A stretch of 64,000 nucleotides of DNA, taken from assembly GCF_015471405.1 (NCBI RefSeq), contig NZ_BLVZ01000005.1, forward strand, positions 248,001 through 312,000. Direction: 5' to 3'. Shown here in pieces: positions 58,341-64,000 of this stretch. The DNA comes from Pseudomonas cichorii. GTDB taxonomy: Bacteria; Pseudomonadota; Gammaproteobacteria; Pseudomonadales; Pseudomonadaceae. Below the pieces are notes generated by a model. That model made no database searches. It saw nothing but the letters and a program-made list of their open reading frames with translations, and was not told the origin of the DNA. A program made the position numbers and the translations under genes. Numbering within the stretch: position 1 is the first letter of the stretch; the number at the start of each line of letters is the position of its first letter.

Positions 58341-59058
58341 GTAGTTCGTCGTAGGTGCCATCTGCTTTCATGCCCGCGATTTCCCGGTCAAAACCGGCAA
58401 CGATTTCTGCATGCCTGGGGTTCTTCAGGCTGACCAGAATATGCAGGCTGTTCTCGCTCAGCGAGTCCGGCAGGAACTCCAGGCGGTTGCGCACCTCGTC
58501 AGGCTCGTTGGCAAGGCTGTAGCGGGCCACGAACTCATCTTCCAGAGCCAGATCAACACGCCCGGCAGCCAGCATGTTCGCAGCCATCGAAAAATTGTGG
58601 ACCGGTACTTTTTTCAGCGCCGGGTCATTATCGAACGCCGGGTAGTAGGCATAACCGCGCACCACCGCAATGATGTACTTATGCAGTTGAGCAAGGTTCG
58701 AGGTATCGATATCCGAGCCTTTGCGCTTGAGAAAGCGCACACGATTGACCAGATACTCGGCAGAAAACTGGCCAACCCGCGTGCGCTCTTGATTGAACCA
58801 GGCATTGATCAGCACATCATTGCGCCCCTCGGCGATACCATGCATCGCCCGCGCCCAGGGGACCTGCTCGTATACCGTTCGATACCCGGCACGCTGCAAG
58901 GCGGTCCTCACGATATCGGTCGCCAGACCGTCGTTGAGCAGTGCGTCATCAGTGAAGGGAGGCCAGGCATCGGCGACCAGGCGCAACTTCTCCTCTGCGC
59001 CGGCCTGAGCGATCAACAGTAACCCCAGCAACCCAATGGCTTGAAGCAATCGCGACAT
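58306..59058 (-). CDS. Periplasmic solute-binding protein (family 3/PBP2)
   Basis: 250 aa from ATG 59058; the long upstream extension to 59235 has no signal peptide. Signal peptide about 1-21 (MSRLLQAIGLLGLLLIAQAGA). SBP_bac_3 fold with LRLVADAWPPFTDDALLNDG and DLALEDEFVARYSL segments. There are no ABC permease genes next to it, so it may be an orphan binding protein or a sensor partner. No specific ligand pocket can be named. Confidence 0.83.
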   Translation of the reverse strand: MSRLLQAIGLLGLLLIAQAGAEEKLRLVADAWPPFTDDALLNDGLATDIVRTALQRAGYRTVYEQVPWARAMHGIAEGRNDVLINAWFNQERTRVGQFSAEYLVNRVRFLKRKGSDIDTSNLAQLHKYIIAVVRGYAYYPAFDNDPALKKVPVHNFSMAANMLAAGRVDLALEDEFVARYSLANEPDEVRNRLEFLPDSLSENSLHILVSLKNPRHAEIVAGFDREIAGMKADGTYDELLRRHGLLPPAL

Positions 59059-59316
59059 GCTTGAATTCCCCAGGTGGGCAGCATGCCCGATCCAGACTGA
59101 CAGCCGTTGACCAACACCGACACTTGAATCCTGACCTGTATTGAAGACCCAATCCCGCCAGGAAACAACCCAGATGAATGTTGCATATATACGATTGATC
59201 CAGAAAATATTTTGCCTCACATGGGCCAGAGCCACCGATGGACATCACGGCGTTTTATTGGGAATGCGGCCGGATGCGTTTAGAATTCCTTTCTGGTTTA
59301 TCTGCGAGTCAAAAAC

Positions 59317-59775
59317 ATGCCTATCAAATGGATCTGCAAACACCATACCGACCTGAGCATCGAACAGCTTTATGCCGTTCTGAAACTGCGCTCCGAGGTG
59401 TTCGTGGTCGAGCAGCAGTGCGTGTATCAGGATGTTGATGGTCTGGACCTGACAGGCGATACCTGCCATTTGATGGCCTGGCAAGGAGGCAAGCTGGTGG
59501 CTTATCTGCGTTTGCTGGACCCGATCCAGCAAGGCGGCGATGTCACCATTGGCCGCGTGGTCACCGCACCGTCGATTCGCAGCAAAGGCATGGGCCATGA
59601 ACTGATGGTGCAGGCGCTGGATCATGCAGAAAAGAAATGGCCCGACCAGCCCATCTATCTGTCGGCGCAAGCGCATTTGCAGGGCTACTACAGCCGCTAC
59701 GGCTTCAACGCGGTCGGCGAGGTGTATCTGGAAGACGATATCCCGCACATCGGCATGCGCCGCGATCTCGAATAA
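59317..59775 (+). CDS. elaA: GNAT-family acetyltransferase ElaA
   Basis: 152 aa. LYAVLKLRSEVFVVEQQCVYQDVDG-type start, then the acetyl-CoA motif TIGRVVTAPSIRSKGMGHELM (motif A with R/Q-x-x-G-x-G/A), and the C-terminal GYYSRYGFNAVGEVYLEDDIPHI. Matches ElaA of E. coli, an uncharacterised cytosolic acetyltransferase. Short (258-bp) upstream gap without another gene. Confidence 0.92.
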   Translation: MPIKWICKHHTDLSIEQLYAVLKLRSEVFVVEQQCVYQDVDGLDLTGDTCHLMAWQGGKLVAYLRLLDPIQQGGDVTIGRVVTAPSIRSKGMGHELMVQALDHAEKKWPDQPIYLSAQAHLQGYYSRYGFNAVGEVYLEDDIPHIGMRRDLE

Positions 59776-59787
59776 AGCAGAACGCCC

Positions 59788-60084
59788 TCAGGGATAACCC
59801 AGCACGGATTTGATATTGGCCAGATTCCGGGTTATCCAGTCGCTGTCGATCGCACCCCAGTCACGAATCCGGTAGTGCCCTGCATGGTTGCGGGCGCCTT
59901 CCTGTTGCTCGAATTCGCATTCGATATCAAGGTCGGCCAGTGCGGCGATGGTGTCCTGGGCCGTACGGCGCGGCATGCCGGTGACCTCCGTCAACTCGGG
60001 CACCGTGCTGGCGATCTGGCGGTCGATCAGATAAGCCACATACAGGCGCCGATAAAAACTGCTTTTGGTCTTGCTGACATCCAT
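59788..60084 (-). CDS. Winged-helix DNA-binding protein (HTH_43 type)
   Basis: 98 aa from ATG 60084, with AAGGA seven bases upstream; a TTG two codons earlier is the alternative. RRLYVAYLIDRQIASTVPEL and the recognition-helix region TGMPRRTAQDTIAALADL are a winged helix. C-terminal segment DWGAIDSDWITRNLANIKSVLGYP is typical of a small pseudomonad family. It lies 25 bp downstream of the M48-like protease gene on the same strand, so the two are probably co-transcribed. Function unknown. Confidence 0.82.
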   Translation of the reverse strand: MDVSKTKSSFYRRLYVAYLIDRQIASTVPELTEVTGMPRRTAQDTIAALADLDIECEFEQQEGARNHAGHYRIRDWGAIDSDWITRNLANIKSVLGYP

Positions 60085-60109
60085 CTTCAAATCCTTGTTG
60101 GCACGATAT

Positions 60110-60637
60110 TCAGCTTGTCGATCTGGCGCCTGCCTGCAGATCGCGATATGTCAGATAAACCCGCAAGTCGAATTCCAGCTGGTGATAGCCGGGCTGCATG
60201 TACTCACACAACTGGTAGAACGCCTTGTTGTGATCGGACTCCTTGAAGTGAGCCAGCTCATGCACCACGATCATTCGCAAGAACTGCGGCGCCGCCTCCT
60301 TGAACAGCGCAGCGACGCGGATCTCCTTCTTGGCCTTGAGCTTGCCGCCCTGCACTCGCGAAACCGTGGTGTGTAAACCGAGCGCGCGATGAGTCAGGTC
60401 GAGACGGTTATCGAACAGCACCTTGTCGATAGGCGGCGCATTGCGCAGATGTTCCTGCTTCAAGGCCAGGGCATAGGCATACAGCGCCTTGTCACTCTGG
60501 ATCTGATGCCGCTCCGAATAGCGCTGTTGCAGATAATCGCCCAGTTTGTCCTGCGCAATCAGTTGCCGCACCTGATCCTGAAGGGACGCAGGATAGGCTT
60601 GCAGGTATTTGAGCGGAGCAAGAGCTGAAGCAGTCAT
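60110..60637 (-). CDS. M48/YgjP-like zinc metallopeptidase
   Basis: 175 aa. Zinc motif HELAH at 126-130 (His126, Glu127, His130) with a third candidate ligand His136 in ESDHNKAF, the YgjP/WLM (DUF45) pattern VVHELAHFKE--H. No signal peptide, so cytosolic. Family members are mostly uncharacterised; some relatives act on SUMO- or peptide-like substrates in eukaryotes, which says little here. Upstream of the winged-helix gene. Confidence 0.85.
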   Translation of the reverse strand: MTASALAPLKYLQAYPASLQDQVRQLIAQDKLGDYLQQRYSERHQIQSDKALYAYALALKQEHLRNAPPIDKVLFDNRLDLTHRALGLHTTVSRVQGGKLKAKKEIRVAALFKEAAPQFLRMIVVHELAHFKESDHNKAFYQLCEYMQPGYHQLEFDLRVYLTYRDLQAGARSTS

Positions 60638-60678
60638 GGGGCCGTGACAAATGATTCAAAGGCGCCAGTCTACCGTAA

Positions 60679-62805
60679 TCAGGCCAGCAGCCTCGACCAG
60701 TCATAGCGCTGAGGGAAAGACAGGGTGTCTCCGGCATCCAGCGGATAGGCCACCAGAAAACCCTGAATGACCTGGCAACCGTTGTTGACCAGCCACTCAT
60801 ACTGCTGGAGAGTCTCGACCCCTTCGGCAATCACCAATATGTCCAGGTTGCGGCACAGATCGATGATGCTGCGCGCCAGAACGGCATCGCGAGGCGAATC
60901 GAGCAGGCCGGCGATGAAGTGCCGGTCAAGCTTCAGGGTATCGAGCTGAAGATTGCGCAAGTGCGACAGCGAACAATCGCCCACACCGAAATCATCCAGC
61001 GCCACGCGCACACCGATATCGCGCAGTTGCTGTAATTGCTTGTGGCTGTGGCTCAGGTTGTTCACCAGCGAAGCTTCAGTGATCTCAACTTCCAGCTGGC
61101 CGGGCTGCAATTCAAAGCGCTCTATTGCCCGCCTCAGTTCCGCGGCCAGATTGGGCATGCAGAATTGTGTCGGGCTGATACTGACACTGACAACCAGATC
61201 GGAGGTAAAGACCCGACTCCACGTCTGGCGCTGCTCAGCGCTCTGATCGAAGATCCAGCTGCCCAGCCGGTTGATAAGCCGCGTTTCCTCCAGCAAGGGG
61301 ATAAACAGGGCGGGCGGCACTTCTCCGACACTCGCGTGCTGCCAGCGCAACAGGGCTTCAAAGCCGCGCAGCCGTCCATCGGCGACGTAGACCTGAGGCT
61401 GATAGACCACAGAGAAGTTCTTGCCGTCGATGGCGTTGCGCACACTGTCTTCGAGCATCAGGCGCGAACGCGCACGACCGTTCATGTTCTGGTCATAGAA
61501 CCGATACTGCTGGCGCCCTGCCCGCTTGGCTTCGTACATGGCGATATCCGCAGCCCGCAGCAAGCCATCGAGGTTGGAGCCACATTCAGGGTAAGTCGCA
61601 ATTCCGATACTGACGCCCAAGGCAATATCCACACCGTCAACCTGACGCCTGACCGATACCCGCTCGATAAACTTTTCAGCCACCTTTGCAGCCTGCTCGG
61701 GATAGTCGAAGCCGTCGATCACCACGGTAAATTCATCGCCGCCCATACGCGCCAGAACATCGTAGGGGCGCAGGCAATCCTTGAGCTGCCCAGCCACCCA
61801 GAGCAGGACCTGATCGCCAGCATCATGGCCAAGCGAATCATTGATCTGCTTGAAGCCGTCCAGATCCAGATACAGCACGACCAGATACTTGTCCGCATGC
61901 TCGTTGCGCAACAGCATGCCTTCGACAGCCTGATAGAAACCACGGCGGTTGAGCAGCCCGGTCAAGGCATCGGTAACGGCCTGTTGTTCGAGCTGGTGAT
62001 ACAGGTCGCGCACCACCGACATATCGAGAATAGTCAGCACCATTGCCTTTTGTTCACAAGGCAATGGTGCGCAAGACAGCGCCACAGGCAACTGGCCGCC
62101 CTCGACAGTGCGCAGGACAGCATCATGCACACGGTAAGTGTCAGCCTGGCGATAGTGCTTGTAGAAGTCAGACTCCTGCCAGCTCTCGACCCCAGGTTCC
62201 AACACATAATCCAGCACGCTGGTCCCGCACAGTTGCTCGACAGTGGCATTGAGCAAACGGCAGATGGCCGGGTTGGCGAAACTGATAATGCCGCACTCAT
62301 CGATCACCACAATGCCTTCAGCCACATTGGCCAGTACCGATGCATTGAACGCTCTTGCGCTCTCCAGCTCCAGAGTGAGCTTTTGCAAGGCACGACGATT
62401 GCGCTGCTGCTCCAGCAAGGCCTGAACCTTGGGCTTCAGCACGTTCGGGTCAAAGGGTTTGAACAGATAATCGACGGCACCGCTCGCATAGCCCTTGTGG
62501 ACTGAAGCCGGGCTCTGCTCGTTGGCAGTAAGGAAGATGATCGGGGTCAGGCGCGTCCTCTGGCTGCCACGCATCAAACGTGCAACTTCGAATCCATCCA
62601 TGTCAGGCATCTGCACATCCAGCAGAACCAGATCCACCTCCTGCTCAAGAAGCACCGTCAGCGCTTCGACTCCTGAACTGGCCGTGACAATGCGCCAGTC
62701 CGTGCGCTGCAGGACTGCGCACATCGTCACCAGGTTTTCAGGGTAGTCATCAACAACCAGAAGAACCGAAGAGCCATCATTGGGCTTGGATTGCACGCAT
62801 TCCAT
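60679..62805 (-). CDS. REC-PAS-GGDEF-EAL response regulator (c-di-GMP turnover)
   Basis: 708 aa. Receiver domain 1-130 with phospho-acceptor Asp63 (LLDVQMPDMD) and the Lys motif KPFDP; PAS about 150-270; GGDEF about 275-435 with intact GGDEF at 355-359 and an I-site RPYD at 346-349; EAL about 450-700 with EALLR at 483-487 and EITEASL. Both enzyme domains look catalytically intact, so it could make or break c-di-GMP depending on state. No histidine kinase gene is adjacent. Single gene; the start is preceded only by a weak GAAG. Confidence 0.93.
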   Translation of the reverse strand: MECVQSKPNDGSSVLLVVDDYPENLVTMCAVLQRTDWRIVTASSGVEALTVLLEQEVDLVLLDVQMPDMDGFEVARLMRGSQRTRLTPIIFLTANEQSPASVHKGYASGAVDYLFKPFDPNVLKPKVQALLEQQRNRRALQKLTLELESARAFNASVLANVAEGIVVIDECGIISFANPAICRLLNATVEQLCGTSVLDYVLEPGVESWQESDFYKHYRQADTYRVHDAVLRTVEGGQLPVALSCAPLPCEQKAMVLTILDMSVVRDLYHQLEQQAVTDALTGLLNRRGFYQAVEGMLLRNEHADKYLVVLYLDLDGFKQINDSLGHDAGDQVLLWVAGQLKDCLRPYDVLARMGGDEFTVVIDGFDYPEQAAKVAEKFIERVSVRRQVDGVDIALGVSIGIATYPECGSNLDGLLRAADIAMYEAKRAGRQQYRFYDQNMNGRARSRLMLEDSVRNAIDGKNFSVVYQPQVYVADGRLRGFEALLRWQHASVGEVPPALFIPLLEETRLINRLGSWIFDQSAEQRQTWSRVFTSDLVVSVSISPTQFCMPNLAAELRRAIERFELQPGQLEVEITEASLVNNLSHSHKQLQQLRDIGVRVALDDFGVGDCSLSHLRNLQLDTLKLDRHFIAGLLDSPRDAVLARSIIDLCRNLDILVIAEGVETLQQYEWLVNNGCQVIQGFLVAYPLDAGDTLSFPQRYDWSRLLA

Positions 62806-63114
62806 GCTGCTTCTCTACTTGTGTGGGAGACGCCTGTTACAAAAAACCGTATCCAATCTGTATCAACTTTAGTCGCTCCTGAAAAAAGCAGCAGCAAGGC
62901 AGCTCATTGCCACCACAAAAGTTCCACATAACCGACTAACGGTATATTCCTACAGGCCATATAAATTCTGTCCTACAAGAAAAGTGACAGCACTTTGACG
63001 TCATTAGTTCGATCTCCAAGCATTAACAAATGCGCTTTCAAATCGTATAAGAACTGCCCGAACCCTCTGAATAGAGACTTCCGACAGTCGCATGAATATT
63101 TCTGGAAGCACAAA
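62806..63114. other. Gap between the GGDEF-EAL gene and the alginate lyase gene
   Basis: 309 bp with two divergent starts. AT-rich; a TCCTACA motif is repeated at about 62950 and 62971. No convincing gene or known regulatory site is recognised. The reading frame extending the lyase to 62995 lies here but has an unsupported N-terminus. Confidence 0.45.
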
Positions 63115-63786
63115 ATGATAGATCTTGGATCCTGGAACCTCAGCATTCCGGTGGGCTCACCCCCCAAAACCATCGAAACCTCGCAACTGCGCCAAGGCTA
63201 TGACGGCAAGTATTTCGAGTCGCACTCGGAATACATTTTCTTCTGGTCGCCCGTCACCGGGTCGCGCACCGAAAATGCCAAATACCCACGCAGCGAGCTG
63301 CGCGAGACGTGGTCTGACGGCACGTTGCACAACTGGCTGTATCCCGAAGCGGACAATTTTCTGAATGCGACCCTGGAGGTCAATCAGGTGCCGTCATCCG
63401 GCAAGATCGTGATTGGCCAGATACACGCCTACGACAGCACCGAGCCGATGCTGAAGGTCGAGTATCAGTACAAGACCAAAACCCAGACCGGCAATATCGT
63501 GGTGAAAGTTCGCAAACGCTTCGATGATGACGAAAGCAAAGTCATCAAGATTGCCGAAGGTGTTCCACTCAATGAGAAATTCAAATACATCATCCACCTG
63601 AGCCCCGGTGGTGAATTGAGTGTCAGTGCAAGAGATGTGAACTGGAGCACATCCATCAGCTCTTCCTGGAGTACAAAACCACTGTATTTCAAGGCTGGCG
63701 TATATACCCAGGACAACTCCGGCTACAGCACTGAAGGCGGAAAAGCCACGTTTTATAATCTGGATATCGATCACAACAAGATCTGA
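63115..63786 (+). CDS. Alginate lyase, polysaccharide lyase family 7
   Basis: 223 aa from ATG 63115 behind GGAAG. PL7 jelly-roll with the three hallmark motifs: R(S)ELRE at 59-64, QIH at 102-104 and YFKAGVYTQ at 191-199. The length equals that of single-domain PL7 enzymes such as the P. aeruginosa PA1167 type. There is no signal peptide in this form, so it may be cytosolic or leave by a non-Sec route. Cleaves alginate by beta-elimination; QIH suggests activity on guluronate- or mixed-block alginate. The gene is convergent with putP. Confidence 0.9.
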   Translation: MIDLGSWNLSIPVGSPPKTIETSQLRQGYDGKYFESHSEYIFFWSPVTGSRTENAKYPRSELRETWSDGTLHNWLYPEADNFLNATLEVNQVPSSGKIVIGQIHAYDSTEPMLKVEYQYKTKTQTGNIVVKVRKRFDDDESKVIKIAEGVPLNEKFKYIIHLSPGGELSVSARDVNWSTSISSSWSTKPLYFKAGVYTQDNSGYSTEGGKATFYNLDIDHNKI

Positions 63787-63801
63787 TATGTACACCGCCT
63801 A

Positions 63802-63840
63802 AAAGAAAAGGCCCGCACTCAATGGGCGGGCCTCTTTCAT
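63802..63840. terminator. Bidirectional terminator between alginate lyase and putP
   Basis: AGGCCCGC and GCGGGCCT form the stem, with T-rich CTCTTTC on the plus side and A-rich AAAAGAAA on the other, so it can stop both converging transcripts. Confidence 0.85.
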
Positions 63841-63855
63841 TTCAGGACAAACCGA

Positions 63856-64000
63856 TCAACGGGCAGCCTTGAACTCTTTCTCGGCAGCGATGAAACGCTC
63901 TTGCATCGAAGTCGACGGGCCTTTGCCAATCAGACTGAAGAGCACAATCGCGAGGCTGGCGAAGATAAAGCCCGGAACGATTTCATATAGCCCGATGGTG
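63856..64000 (-). CDS. putP: Sodium/proline symporter PutP, C-terminal fragment
   Basis: Only the last 48 residues are inside the window; the gene runs off the right edge. The reverse frame reads TIGLYEIVPGFIFASLAIVL (the last membrane helix) and then KGPSTSMQERFIAAEKEFKAAR before the TGA at 63856. This GLYEIVPGF-type end is characteristic of PutP-family Na+/proline symporters. Proline import is the expected role. Confidence 0.85.
   Translation of the reverse strand, partial: TIGLYEIVPGFIFASLAIVLFSLIGKGPSTSMQERFIAAEKEFKAAR

Overview
The window is chromosomal DNA of a fluorescent Pseudomonas, possibly of the P. syringae group. Gene families and gene order point this way: glyA-soxBDAG-purU-fdhA, gbdR next to choXWV-betIBA, creBCD beside a RimK-linked protease gene, and a transketolase gene divergent from an ArsR/methyltransferase-metK pair. 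Base composition looks like about 58% GC, and many REP-type repeats fill the gaps. The species assignment is inference. All identifications come from reading translations and motifs; no database search was run.

Layout. 1-4340: tktA (cut by the left edge), an ArsR-methyltransferase regulator and metK. 4341-10773: single genes, namely a secreted 20-residue-repeat protein, a LysE exporter, ligB, a DUF1090 protein, a cytochrome c'-like lipoprotein, a MAPEG protein, an EamA transporter and a DeoR-type regulator. 11088-16455: an iron cell-surface-signalling operon (ECF sigma factor, FecR, TonB receptor, PepSY protein, small membrane protein). 16647-23167: a glutathione transferase, creBCD, a RimK-linked protease, an acyltransferase and a DUF2780 protein. 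23353-32422: the glyA-soxBDAG-purU-fdhA block on the minus strand. 32738-39767: alaC, a tandem REP array, traX, ltaE, a divergent ZapA paralogue with its coiled-coil partner, a chemoreceptor behind a FliA-type promoter, and a RAYT transposase. 39835-48870: gbdR, choXWV and betIBA. 48985-63786: a TldD/PmbA pair, mdtD, dbpA, a flavoprotein, yccS, a solute-binding protein, elaA, a winged-helix plus M48-like protease pair, a REC-PAS-GGDEF-EAL protein and a PL7 alginate lyase. The right edge cuts putP.

The unifying theme is choline to one-carbon metabolism. ChoXWV imports choline, BetA and BetB oxidise it to betaine, SoxBDAG demethylates sarcosine to glycine, GlyA, PurU and FdhA handle the released C1 units, LtaE links glycine and threonine, and MetK uses methyl groups. 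GbdR and BetI are the local regulators. The intermediate demethylases GbcAB and DgcAB are not in this window.

The second theme is repeats. An EcoRI-containing REP (core GCGAATGAATTCGC) occurs as singlets, as near-perfect inverted pairs (REPINs) and as a 4-copy tandem array, and one RAYT gene lies between copies. I did not find a convincing wholly new system. The best candidates for a second look are the NIFGG-repeat secreted protein, the 21-bp direct repeat upstream of choX, the perfect palindrome upstream of the ArsR-methyltransferase gene, the 140-bp palindromic element inside the sox operon, and the ZapA paralogue pair.
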